From Globomyces pollinis-pini (taxonomy: Eukaryota; Chytridiomycota; Chytridiomycetes; Rhizophydiales; Globomycetaceae): a stretch of DNA of 64,000 nucleotides. Location: positions 1-64,000 of the forward strand of contig MU621143.1 of assembly GCA_025399215.1 (NCBI GenBank), read 5' to 3'. A program made the translations under genes and the position numbers. The notes under the pieces were generated by a model that did not search any database, had not been told where the DNA came from, and saw nothing but the letters and a program-made list of their open reading frames with translations. Shown here piece by piece: positions 1 through 11,210 of the stretch. Each line of letters starts with the position of its first letter. Position 1 is the stretch's first letter.

Positions 1-264
1 CCAATTAGTAGCTATACACTTACTGAAGAACAACAATTTTCAAATCCACAACTGAGTCCTGTTGCAGAACCACACTGTTGGCCTGGATCAATGAACTGGG
101 AGTATATGGAACTAGCTAATAGCAAGACAATTCCAGTAATCATATTTCTTTGTAATGCTTTTTTACTTGCAGCTCATATTGCTTTTATAACGGAATACGT
201 GTCCAGATTAGAATTTTTTAGCTTGTGTGTGGCACTAAAGTTTCATCCCGGGCGGTGTGGGTAA
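1..264 (+). CDS. possible 3' end of a gene entering from the left
   Basis: Frame 1 is open from the first base to a stop at 262-264 (87 codons), so it could be the tail of a gene that begins outside the window. An alternative is an intron at 144-180 (gtaatc...cttgcag, 37 nt), which would end the protein a few residues later. The unspliced reading contains a hydrophobic run (roughly residues 45-65) that could be a membrane segment, but that stretch is largely the putative intron. I recognise no family, and the reading may be chance. Confidence 0.25.
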   Translation, partial: PISSYTLTEEQQFSNPQLSPVAEPHCWPGSMNWEYMELANSKTIPVIIFLCNAFLLAAHIAFITEYVSRLEFFSLCVALKFHPGRCG

Positions 265-954
265 CACTGGTGACCAAGTGATTTAACCTAAAGAGAAAGA
301 ATTCTGGAGATTTAATGCAAGTATTGCAACAGTGCTTAAAGAGAAGTAGGTTGCACTTAATTGGTGAACAAAAAAATGCATTCGATTGGGTTTAAATTCG
401 TTGGTTCAGACACTTTTCCAGTTTGGTTAGTTTCGAATGGTGTAGTACAACAAATATTGGTGATTGGAATATTGGAATGACTCATTCTATCGTTTACAAA
501 CAATTTGTCATTTTCTATGGAAATACCGTCTTAACACAAGAATTTGTTAACAAAATAATTACACTTTGATGAAATCATCACACCTTTCAATGTTAAAGTG
601 AATTTCAATTTCAAATTGATAGCGGTGGAAACCACTATTAATTTATTGTTGTGGAGATGGTTTTGTGTTCTTTGCGATTGTATTGATTATACAGCGCTCA
701 AATTCAGATTTTGTACTCCATCTGCTTGTGAAGAAGAGATACTTGCTACAAGACCCAAAACAACAAAAAATGGGTAGATGCAGCCGAAATCTCAATCATT
801 TGTATTTGAGATTGCTCTTCTGGTTCGTAGAGGATTGTTTCCTCAGCTTCTCGTCCGCAAAGGTTGAATTACTAACGCGAAATCTCATATCATTGGTACG
901 TTTTACTATTAATACAAAAGTATATTTTCAATAAGATTATATTTGGTTAAAAGA
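265..954. other. no supported gene
   Basis: About 690 bp without a gene I can support. A plus-strand open frame at 665-934 has no recognisable domain and no partner exon, and I see no tRNA-like or repeat structure. The region could hold untranslated sequence of the gene to the left or a small, heavily split gene. Confidence 0.4.
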
Positions 955-1553
955 TCAAGCATATCTACGTGAAAACAAGTTTGCAAACAAAGTCGATTTC
1001 TTTTTAGTAACTGTTGAAGTTGTCTCAATATCCTTATCTGCAGTCGCGACTTTATCCGCATCATCTGTTGAAGATGATGGAAGTTCATCTTGAATAGTCT
1101 TTTCAGAGAAAGTTTTTGCAATAGATTCTTTCTCTCTTGGATCAGTCATTACCAATACATCACCAGCCTTTTCAGTATTGATGGCTTTAAGGTTCATGGT
1201 AAGTAGTCGATCCAACATAGACTCTGCTTCACTTCGATCTTTTGCTTGGATTCCCTTCAAACAGGTGTATGAGCATATTTTGATCAAGTTCTTATGAAGT
1301 CTTTTAATCTTTTCAACATCTTGACCTTCTTGAATCAGATCTTTCAGATTCTGTTCATATTCCGGCATTTCATTACCAATACGTAATAATTCTTTTTGCT
1401 GATCTTGTAAAATGATATCTTTTTGCTTGTTCATTTTCAAAAGAATTCTAAATGGTAAACAATAAGAGTAATTTACTCATTTTCAGACTCGAGGTTGCTT
1501 ATAATCGTCAATAGATGTTCTAGCTTGTCTTGATCTACTTCCTCGACTGACAT
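955..1553 (-). CDS. small charged coiled-coil protein, unknown function
   Basis: Two exons give 189 aa. The start (MSVEEVDQDK, ATG at 1553) is joined across a 29-nt GT-AG intron just upstream of 1440, and the spliced frame is continuous (NLESENEILLKMNKQ across the junction). The first ~85 residues are rich in Leu, Glu and Lys in heptad-like spacing and look like a coiled coil; the C-terminal ~60 residues are Ser/Thr/Asp-rich and probably disordered. No membrane segment or signal peptide is visible. It lies 119 bp beyond the stop of TRAPPC13 on the same strand. I do not recognise the family and assign no function; the split but continuous frame supports a real gene. Confidence 0.6.
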
Positions 1554-1672
1554 TTTGTGAAAATTTTCTCTTGTTTAATTAACCGTGTTTACTACCTATG
1601 AGCAAGTTTATTACACGCATTGCTGATATATTGACCTCACTATCTAGAGTGTTTAAAGGCATTTTATTAAAG

Positions 1673-3028
1673 TTAGTTTGAAACCACTCGAATACTAGTA
1701 AGATTATCAATTTCCAGAGTTGTTCCTGATATTTTCTCTGAAACAATTAATCCTGATATTTTATGAAGTCCTGATACGAGAGAGATAAAGTTCAGTTCAA
1801 AATCATGCCATTGTTGTCCATCAACAGGACCAACATCATAGTCGTTTATATTTGACAATACCACTTGATTCATCTTTGTTTTATTTCCTGTAATGGATAG
1901 CCGTTGTCTTTCACCTGGTAAGTTATTCCTAATTCGGAGTTGTAATTTGAATGGTTTTTCAACAAATGCAAGGTTAGGTTGATCCAACACAATAAGTTCA
2001 TAAGGTGGGATTGAAGGTACTTTTCGAACTAACTGTGCTGTTTGTAAATGCCCTGGTTGCCCCAAAGTACTTGACCAGAAAATTTCTAGTCTACCCAAAT
2101 TTGCCACCAACCTTGAATTACTGCTATTCGCTTCATCTTTACAAACTAGTTGATACAAATATTGTAAAGTATCTTGAGATTGCAAGGTTTTTTCAAATTC
2201 AGTATTCAAATCAATAGTTTGAAAGATATCATTACATTCAAATTTGATTGCATTCAAGCAAAGTGGTACTGTTGCTAGATTTTGGATTTGAATTTCCAGA
2301 CAAATCTTCCCATCTGCTAAAGTATTTACCTATGCAAGAGTTAGTAAATGTTTTTATAGTTTATGGTGAAGAGAACTATAAAAATAAGTATAAATACCTT
2401 TGTTTTTACAGCCAAAGGATTCAAGACTTGAAATTTAAAGAACTTTCTGAAGAACTTGCGTTTCTCTGGATCATTTGCAGCAATCACAGTAGGTGAATAG
2501 TGAACCGAACAAACCAAAATATGAATACCTAATTCTTTGATATCTAAAATAATAAATTCAATGATATTTTAACCATGATGCAAAACAAATTCAGTCGATT
2601 GACGGGGTAAAAGAGAGACTTGTTCAAGTTGATTTTGAACATTCACTTTATCACTGGAATTTGAAGGAGTGGTTCCAATAGTATCGGCTAAAGTAAATCT
2701 CTGAGATGTTGTTTGTAGTTCAGCTTTAAAAGATACATCTGATACTGCAGTTGGACTAAAACAAGCAGTAAGATTGATTAACGGTATACCTATCATTATT
2801 TACACATAGATATGAATCGAAAGTCTCCCCCAAGTATATATTACCAAAGGAAGCTGGGACGGCTAACAAATCACTGATACCTAATTCTTTCAAAAAATCC
2901 ACTGAAGTGTCAGATTCGATAGGAATTAAGGGATTAATTGAAGGATCAACGATTTCCGAGGTGATTTGAAATGTCGGTTTACTCAGTCGAAGCACTTTTA
3001 GGTTGAGTAGATGTTGATTGGTTGACAT
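1673..3028 (-). CDS. TRAPPC13: TRAPP complex subunit 13 homologue
   Basis: Four exons joined by introns of 34, 30 and 68 nt give 407 aa, close to the size of animal TRAPPC13. The protein follows the family from end to end: [13 protein letters not shown] at the N terminus, [43 protein letters not shown], and [19 protein letters not shown] in the C-terminal half. TRAPPC13 is an accessory subunit of the TRAPP tethering complex acting in Golgi and autophagy traffic (family knowledge). The start at 3028 (MSTNQ) was preferred over an in-frame Met at 3067 because homologues begin near it. The gene was lost in baker's yeast, so its presence fits a lineage with an ancestral gene set. Confidence 0.9.
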
Positions 3029-3318
3029 TTTGTAAAGTTGAAAATTGCATATTGAAATCCAGTTCAATTCAATACAAATAGAGAAGATTTCTTATTAATA
3101 ACTAGGATATTTATTGATTCATTTCACTGTACATTTCATTAATGAAATGGTCATTTGGGTGATTAACTTTAGGCAATTATCTTGGTGACATGTTACTGTC
3201 TTTCATTTCATTCATCACATTCATTTAATTTCGGAATGTGTGTCATCAATGTCATCCATTTCACACCAATCAACAAAACCATTTAAAAAAACCCCAAAAT
3301 ACCAAAACCAACCTCAAA

Positions 3319-4335
3319 ATGAAAGAATTCGTGTCCTTCACATCTATCGGTCAATCCAACAATCTCATCCAATCTGTTACGGAAACTGTACGTTACATCG
3401 GTCGGGATGAAAACAACAAACCAATTTTGGATTTGAAAAAACCATTACCAAAATTGAAATTCACTGGTACCGTCAAATTGCATGGTACAAATGCTGGTGT
3501 ACTCTGGAATGAAATTGATGGACTTTGGTGTCAAAGTAGAAACAAAATCTTGACTGTTGAAGATGATAATATGGGATTTGCCAAGTTTGTTGATTCAAAC
3601 AAAAAAGTATTGGAAACGTTAATCAAAATGATTCCAAAGAAATCTGACGATACTGTATGTGTATATGGTGAATGGTGTGGTGGAAATATTCAAGCAAATG
3701 TGGCCTTACAGAAACTACCAAGAATGTTTGTTGTATTTTCTATTCAAGTCGTCAAAGGGGAAACTAGGGAATGGTTAACCACGGATATAATTCAATTGTT
3801 TGAATCTAAAGAAAACCAAATTTATAATACAATGATGTTTTCAAATTGGCAAATGGAAATTGATATGGGTAACTTCAAAGGAGTACAAAATCAATTGATC
3901 GAAATGACGGAAGAAGTTGAACGAGAATGTCCTGTTGGAAAATATTTTGGAGTATCTGGAGTTGGTGAAGGAATTGTTTGGATGACTTATGACGACCCAT
4001 TTGCTGGATCTTGCTTCAAAGTGAAAGGAAAGAAACATTCAGTTTCAAAAGTTAAAGTACTAGCTCCAATTGATCATGAAAAACTAGAATCTATTAAAGC
4101 TTTTGTTGATTACGCCGTCACCGAAAATCGTTTAAATCAAGGTATCGAGTATGTGTTTAGAATGAATAATGAAGAACCTACTATACAAAAAGTGGGTGCA
4201 TTTCTAAAATGGGTTCTTGGCGATATCATCAAAGAAGAGATTGAATCAATGAAAGCTAGTGGATTCACTCCAAAAGATGTCAACTCATCCTTGGTTGCTG
4301 CTATCAAGGAATGGTTTATTCAGAAATATACCTAA
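3319..4335 (+). CDS. Rnl2-like ATP-dependent RNA ligase
   Basis: Intronless, 338 aa. Nucleotidyltransferase motifs appear in order: motif I TVKLHGTNAG with the AMP-accepting lysine at residue 53 (K-x-H-G-T-N as in T4 Rnl2), motif III VYGEWCGG, motif IIIa FVVFSI, motif IV EGIVW, and motif V FKVKGKKHS with two lysines. The enzyme should seal RNA 3'-OH/5'-phosphate ends through an enzyme-AMP intermediate; the biological substrate is unknown. The frame is open from an ATG at 3238, but the Met at 3319 is preferred: it is preceded by an A/C-rich leader and starts just before conserved sequence. It is one of only two supported genes here without an intron, which raises the possibility of recent transfer from a virus or bacterium. 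Confidence 0.85.
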   Translation: MKEFVSFTSIGQSNNLIQSVTETVRYIGRDENNKPILDLKKPLPKLKFTGTVKLHGTNAGVLWNEIDGLWCQSRNKILTVEDDNMGFAKFVDSNKKVLETLIKMIPKKSDDTVCVYGEWCGGNIQANVALQKLPRMFVVFSIQVVKGETREWLTTDIIQLFESKENQIYNTMMFSNWQMEIDMGNFKGVQNQLIEMTEEVERECPVGKYFGVSGVGEGIVWMTYDDPFAGSCFKVKGKKHSVSKVKVLAPIDHEKLESIKAFVDYAVTENRLNQGIEYVFRMNNEEPTIQKVGAFLKWVLGDIIKEEIESMKASGFTPKDVNSSLVAAIKEWFIQKYT

Positions 4336-4730
4336 TATCTGGATATTGGAAAATATACGAAGCATGCTATTGAATTCGTAATGGACTCTTTACAAACACC
4401 TCATATGAACTTTAAAGGTTTATTAAAAATAAATGATGTCCAATTGATTCATTTCTCTTACTCTAATTGAATTTAAAAACAAAATACCTGATTGGTTAAG
4501 GATTCTGAAATACTTTTAGTTGTTTGAAAGTAACGTATTGAACAAATGTAAAACCACATACAGGACCTCATTTATATATCTAAACGGAATCAGTATTTTC
4601 ATTTCTTCAGAGAGAATAACTCAGTTATGTTATAAGATCTAATATTGATAGACAACTCAAGTTGGACACTTCTTTGGCAATCAAAAAATCAATTTAACAG
4701 TAAAAAAACAACAGTTTATAAAAATAATCG
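4336..4730. other. convergent spacer, nothing recognised
   Basis: 395 bp between the converging stops of the RNA ligase and the AKR-LRR gene. It is AT-rich with no open frame, repeat or RNA gene that I can support; it presumably holds both 3' untranslated regions. Confidence 0.5.
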
Positions 4731-7162
4731 TTACATGTTATTTCTATAAATACTATAGATATGTTGAACATATTGATGTTGAATCAAATTCTTGAGTTCT
4801 TGATCATCATGAGTGATTCTAGTATGTCCCCATTTATACAATTGTTGATAACAATACAAAGTAAAGTTTGGTCGCGTTTTTGCAACAGATAATAAAACAT
4901 CACAATCTAATTTACTAATCCCAGAATTTTCCGCTCGAAGGACTTTTAAATTTTCATGACATCCCAATAATTTCAATAATGGTTCAATATTGTCAAAATG
5001 ATTGAATTTTTCTCCTAAATCCAAGGTACTGAGATAAAACCCAATATCAAGGATTTGTAGTGTAGGGATTTCCAAACAAGTATCAACAATTAACGATAGA
5101 CCATGAGACGTTAAACGATTCGATCCAGCATGTAGAAGTGTAAGTATCTTACTATGTGACAATGCTTGTAAAATATCTTCCATCCCTTCATCTCCAAGTG
5201 GATTCATATCAATATATATACGTTCTAAAGTATCCAAATGCCTAGTCAGTAGCTTGGCTACCGATGCCGAACTCTTCTTTGTTAACCCATTTCCGGTTAA
5301 ATATAAAATAACAAGTGATGAAACTCCACCTCGCGAGGCTTCTTCCATTCGACGCATTCCTTCATCCAATAAACCAGTATTGTGTAAATCCAGGACCTTG
5401 ATTGATGTATTTGTCTTCAACATTCGACCAATCGCTTCTCCACCATCTGGTCCTAGAGGATTTCGCTTCAACCAAAGAGCATCACAAACGGTATTGAACT
5501 GTAATACATCAGCCATACGATTCATGATTGATCCATCGATACAATTACCAGCAAGGTACCAGGTGATTATACCATATTCATCTTTCATTAAATCCACCAT
5601 TTGTTGGATTCCTTCTTCTCGACTTTCTTCGGTTGCATAAGCAGCACCTTTCCCAGTCAAATTGGATATTTTATCAAACGCAACATTATTACCCATTAAA
5701 AAATGTTTAATAGCCCCAGTTTTAGCAGCACATTTCACCGATTGACATAAATTTCCCATATAAACTGGTCCAACAACTTGCTTACACATATCAAGATGCC
5801 CTCCAGATAATAATGCACCACGATCAAATTGGACATCTTTGGTGGGTGTCCATTTAAGACTTTCAATCCAACTAAAAAAAGGTTCCAGATCCTCCAATAG
5901 TGGTATATCAACTGGCATCGGTACTGGATTCACAATCAAATCACTGATCTCACCATCATCAACAACAGGTCTGGTGCTGGTTGATTTACATGTACGAATT
6001 TTACCAGTTTTGTTTTCATACATTTTAATACGAATAGTTTTCAGTAAATGTTTTAATCTCGAACAACAAGATTGAATATTGGGGTTTTGCCATTTCAACT
6101 TGACACTTTCACGATCAGAAGTCATATCTTTGATGGTAGCCTTGTCCAAATCCGTTCCAAAATATTCAACAGCGACTCTAGTAAACAAATAGAGACCATC
6201 AGAACGACCTTTTAGACGATCAAGATATATTCCATTAATATAAGGAATCTGTTCGACATTATTCAATATAGATTCGTGATCATTTTTTAATGCATCAGTC
6301 AATATTGTGATATCATTATCGGTCAAGTCAAGAACAAATAACGTAGGATCCGATTGTTGATTTAAAGTAAGTGGTTCGGAAAGCCAATCTAAATTTTTGA
6401 AAGGATATTGTTTAAATTTTTCAAATTGATCCCAAAATAATAGATCCATATTTAAAGGATGTGAGATATAATGTATCAAATTATCAAGATGATTTGAATT
6501 TGTTGAAGATATACAAATATCAACATCAAATTGAGCAACCCAAGATATTAATACATTAGCAGCATCTTCCTTTGTTTGATGTCCTAAAGAAAGTTTGGTA
6601 GCAATTTCATCCAACTTTTTACCACCAGTTAATACACTATGTGCTTCAAAAGTAATATTCTTTGATTTACAATAATGAATCAAAGCTAGTGTTGTATCTA
6701 AATCTTCCAAAAGTGGATGTAATTCAGCTTGAACAAACGAAGGTTTTATCTTGACTAATTGATATAATTGTTGTAATTGTCGAACACTAACATTACATAT
6801 ACCCAAATATTGAATCATTCCCTTTTCCACATAACTTTCTAATACTTTCCACATATCGTAAGACATAAATGAAGGTAATGGATTATGTAATAAAACTCTC
6901 CAGATCACACCATGTTTGGAATATAACGTTTCAATATAATTCTCCAACATTTTTGTTGGCATATAAACATGAATTTTAGTTCCAACTTGAGATGCATTTT
7001 TAAATACATCATCATCATTTTTGTACATCATTGCAGTATCAAAAGTAGATATTCCTAATGATCTTTTAATTTACCTTCTCATTTACCTTTCTCTACTGCA
7101 ATTTTCATTGCTGTTTGTAGTTGAGCTTCTTTCAATTTGTAGGTTCCAAAAATTAATTTCAT
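4731..7162 (-). CDS. aldo/keto reductase fused to leucine-rich repeats
   Basis: Two exons separated by a 32-nt intron give 799 aa. Residues 1-245 are an aldo/keto reductase: IFGTYKL at the start, the catalytic tetrad Asp31 and Tyr36 (FDTAMMYKND), Lys52 (VGTKIHVY) and His82 (VLLHNPLP), then LGICNVS, AELHPLL and ISSTNSNHL. About 150 residues of linker follow, then RNI/RanGAP-type leucine-rich repeats from roughly residue 420 to 760, for example WLKRNPLGPDGGEAIGRML and IKVLDLHNTGL. The oxidoreductase part looks catalytically intact; its substrate and the partner of the repeats are unknown. The first exon (25 codons, ATG at 7162) completes the barrel and carries the family's N-terminal strand, so this start is well supported. 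Confidence 0.85.
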
Positions 7163-7432
7163 TTTCTGGTATCTTCAATCAGGGTCCAATCGTCTATTTT
7201 TTATAGGGTGTTCAGCCCCGACGCCTCATGTGATTCATTCGATTGGAATGAAAGTAAAGGATGCAAATTCAATTGAATGAATACAATCATTGAGATTTGG
7301 TAAATATCAATCAATGAGAATCAAATATCACGTACAAAAGTAATCATTAAAATCATTCGTGTATGGCTAGATCTGGTATTGATTCAAAAAAATAAAAATC
7401 GTTTTGTAGATAGATTATATACTAAAACCAAA

Positions 7433-10400
7433 CTATTGAAAACTTTTACTTCGATCCAATAAACCAGAAAATCCTTTCTCTTTTGATGTTGAACCAACAG
7501 ACTTTCGTTTCTTTACAGGTCCTTCAAAATTCAATTTAGGTTGACTCTCAATTTCTTGATTCTAATAATGAATTTTAAAAAAAAAACTTACACTAGTACC
7601 ACCAATACGAAAAGCAGAATGACTTTTACTGATTGTATCAGATGTATCAATTGAATATCTAACATCAAAAAGATTGTTGAAATTACGTTTTAGATTCTTC
7701 TACCACTAGGATAGATTGTTTGGTCAACATTCGTAAGGAATGATCAACAGTTTCCGATTTGGATCGATTGAGTTTACGTTCAATCATAGAGTTTAGGATT
7801 TCATCTCCACAGTTGGTAGGAATGGAAAATAGTGAAGATGTTTCCGATTGAGTTTGTGATAATGGGATTTCAGTCAAGTTGGAATCCGTTCTGGTATACT
7901 TTCGTTTGGATTTTGGTACTTTGACTTTGGTTTGAATATTGTCTTCATCTTCATGTCCGGATGATAAAAACCCACTAGTTTCGATTTTTTCAATAAAACA
8001 TTCTGCAAATGCTTGAGTCATTGGATTAGAAGCTGTCCATTTAGTATTCAAATAATTACCTAATGCATCTAAAGTGCTTTGATCTTCGTCAACCACTCGT
8101 TTTTTGGACCCAACGAACCCCATTTGTTGTCGTATTCTTCGCAGAATAGCTTCACCTTCTTCATCCGAATCATAAAGATCAAGTCCCTTTCCACTTTCAT
8201 CCCTTCCAGCTTTACGTTTTCGCTAAAACATGTTACTCAACATACATTTACCAAGGCCCCTGATGTGACATCATTAATCAACGCATTCACGTCGATGGCA
8301 TCTTGATCAGCCAATTGTTGACTATAAATTAAACTACACTAGATCATACTGATGAAGTTCCATTAAAGCCTGTAAATCCAAATCTTCATCGTTGGCATCA
8401 TTGACCATAGCAGCATCATATCGATCTTCTCCTTTATCATCTCCATCAAGTCCTCCATAATTCATAAACTCATCTTCTTCAACTTCAGCTTCCGTTTCAA
8501 CAAACTTGGATCCTTTTGTTTGAGGTTTGACAGGTTTGGCAACTGGCAATGCCCAAGGTAATTGGAATATCGTTTTCGCTGGTGTACTTTCCAACTCAAT
8601 TTCCGGTTCAACCACTGATTCCGTATCTTGATCTTCTTCTTCCGATGTTTGTTCTTGTTCATTCTCGCTTTCAGTATCGTCAATCAAGTCTAGAATACAA
8701 CGAGCTTGAGGTTCAAAAGATTCGCCCTTGTTTTTTAATCCCATTTCCTGTTCGACAGGTATAGATTCATCAACAATTTCTGCATTGACAACATTTTCTA
8801 GTTCCATTTCCTGGTTTGCAGATATAGATTCATCAACATTGGCACCATGTTCTAATCCCATTTCCTTATTTACTGATACAGATGCTTCATGGGTGCAAGT
8901 TCCATTTCCCAACACTTCTTCCGGAACACTATCAAAGGTACCCGATAAAAGTGACAGTACCGTATCAGATCTATCTATACTATAAGACTTTTGCGTATTC
9001 GAGTGTCCACGAGGTAAAATCGGGAAAATACTTTGACTATCATTGGTACTTGCAAAAGAATCGGCTCTAGTAAGTTTTTCATCACTAATACTATCAGGTT
9101 GTGTTGGAGGGAATTCACCAGATAATAATGGCAATAGTTGGGATGGATGAGAAGAAGCGGTTGATTCTTGAACAGCTGGTAGTGATTGAGAATCAGGAAA
9201 GGTGGAATCGAAACCACCAGATAGTAGTGGCAGTACCTGACTATCTTCCACACTCAAACTAACAAGGTTATTTGAAGAAAATTGGTTGGATGTAAATTCG
9301 GATTTGTTTTGGGTGTTTTGTGAAAGACTCTGTGAAAACAATTTATCTTTGGATGGAGATTCTTGCGATTCAGTATGTTTCATTTCACTCGTGTTTGATT
9401 CTCGATTACGTTTCAATTCTTGTTGAAGGGCATATGAAAACTTTACATTAATGATGTATACTAATTACTTGTGGGGTATCATTATTCTTTTGTGTTGCTT
9501 GAGTATTATCAAATATACTAAGGAATGAGCTAAGAATACTTACTCCTCATCGTCAATGGAATATTCGAGATGAATTAAATGTGGGGTTTCACGCTCTTCA
9601 TCAATTGATAGGCTTGCTTGCTCTGATACTTCGGTAGCCATTTCATTCTGGTCATTGGCTAGTGGTTGCGGATTGGTACCGTCCTCTATAGTTTGAGGGA
9701 TTGTGATTGATTCATCGACTTGCTTTGTAGCAGCATCCAAAGTGGGTTCGTAATTTGTATCTTGAACCATTATAGAATTATCAATTAATTCTTCGTCTTC
9801 TTGTTTCTCAAGAGCTTTTTGGGCCAATTCCAATGCTCTTGCCTTTTTTCTTTCCAATCTCTTCTTTTTTAACTCTTCCAATTCAAGTCGTTTTAGTTCA
9901 ATTTCGGCCAATCTTCGCTCTTCTGATTGTTTCTTTGCTAATTCAAGCATTTGTCTATTTCGTTCCATTTTCATGGTGAGAGAGTTTGGTTGAGTATCAA
10001 AAAATGGAATCTTTGGCTTTGTAGATTTGGTAATGATTTGAATTTCTTCAATATCTGAATCCGAATCAGATTTTGAATATTTTTTTGTTCCTCGTTCAAT
10101 TGGTACTAAATGTTGTATCTTTGGTACCATTTTAGGGATTATAATTTCTTGAGATTCAGGTACAATCAAAACTTCTGTATCTTTTTCTGTTGGAGTCATA
10201 TTATCTATACTTTTATCGGTATTGGAATGATTGAATTCGATTTTATCTGAATTTAGATTGATAGGATCATCATTCTTTGAACGATCTACGACTCGTTGAA
10301 GAGCTTGAACATATTTTTCTAATGAATCATCTCTTTTAATACCTTTCTTTGCCAAGAAGTTTTTAATATTTACATCACTCTTTTTTTGAGGTAATTGTAA

Positions 10401-10722
10401 TTGTAATTCTAATAATTTAATGTAATGAAATGAATACCTCTTAAAGCTCTTTGAGCAGCCAAAGTTATTTGAATTCTATCTTTTTTTGATGGTTTAGTAG
10501 GTTTCTAATGATTAAAGATTTAACAATTACATTTATGATAGGAATATCATAATCTGAGGAATCATTTTCATTATTGAATAAATTTAAATTTGAATTAATT
10601 GATTGATTTTCGAATAAATTTGGAATTACTTTTACTTTATCATGATCATTCAGTTGTATATCATCTTCATCTGAGCTATAAATAATTTTATTTTTCATGA
10701 TGAATAGTTTAAATTCGGACAA
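7433..10722 (-). CDS. MRC1: Mrc1/claspin replication checkpoint mediator
   Basis: Nine exons (eight introns of 26-30 nt) give 1,021 aa, or 1,013 aa from the second Met at 10698. The protein is acidic and mostly disordered, with a charged helix near residue 260 and the family's central signature FVETEAEVEEDEFMNYGGLD followed by DANDEDLDLQALME. The C-terminal part has GLDLYDSDEEGEAILRRIRQ, as in fungal Mrc1 and animal claspin. Many Ser/Thr-Gln and Ser-Pro sites suit a Mec1/ATR target. Mrc1 travels with the replication fork and passes the stalled-fork signal to the effector kinase (family knowledge). Odd: four copies of an LLSGxF-like motif and three copies of a QEMxLE..VDESI repeat in the middle. 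Confidence 0.8.
8699..9245 (-). repeat. coding repeats inside Mrc1/claspin
   Basis: Two sets of imperfect protein repeats lie next to each other. At about 8920-9245 there are four copies of a short hydrophobic motif (VLPLLSGGF, LLPLLSGEF, FPILPRGHS, VLSLLSGTF) spaced 23-36 residues apart. At about 8699-8870 there are three copies of an acidic unit around QEM(G/E)L and VDESI, about 22-28 residues apart. Confidence 0.75.
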
Positions 10723-11210
10723 ATGAAATTATAAACTGTTTTTTCTTTTTGTTTATTAATAAAAATCTTGATTAAAACAACTTGTATTAGTATCTAATAT
10801 TCTAATAGTAATAGAAATTAAAGTGGAGATTTAAATCAAAAACAAAAAACAAAAAAAAATATAAAAAAAAACAAACTGTAAACTAGTTACTCTCTTGTTA
10901 CTCTCTTGTAATTAATTTTGTAATTCAAAAATAATTAAATGAATTTGCATCAAATTATAATGAAATTCCCCCACTTGATTTTTTAGTGTCACTTTGTACC
11001 ACCACAAATGTAAAGGCGGAATAAACTAAAAAGCATCATAAAAAACTATTAGTAATAGTAAAAACTATCACTACATTAATATCTAGTTGATTTAAATATT
11101 ATATGTAATTGTAATATCTAGTTGATTTCAATATTTTGTACTATTTTTTATTAAAAGAGATTTGGGAGCTAGTTAATACATATAGTATTAATCAAAACAA
11201 AAAAAGTATT
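10723..11210. other. AT-rich spacer with a short direct repeat
   Basis: 488 bp between the Mrc1 start and the RLP24 stop, extremely A/T-rich with A-runs near 10840-10870. A direct repeat of about 24 bp (taatatctagttgattt + aatatt, one mismatch) occurs at 11078-11100 and 11112-11135. No open frame or RNA gene is supported. It must contain the Mrc1 promoter. Confidence 0.5.

Noticed and set aside
665..934. 89-codon open frame on the plus strand
   Set aside because: No family pattern, no partner exons, and composition like neighbouring spacer.
2354..2421. 68-nt TRAPPC13 intron as a nested or stacked intron
   Set aside because: An internal AG exists but is not followed by GT, and a split donor would break the frame.
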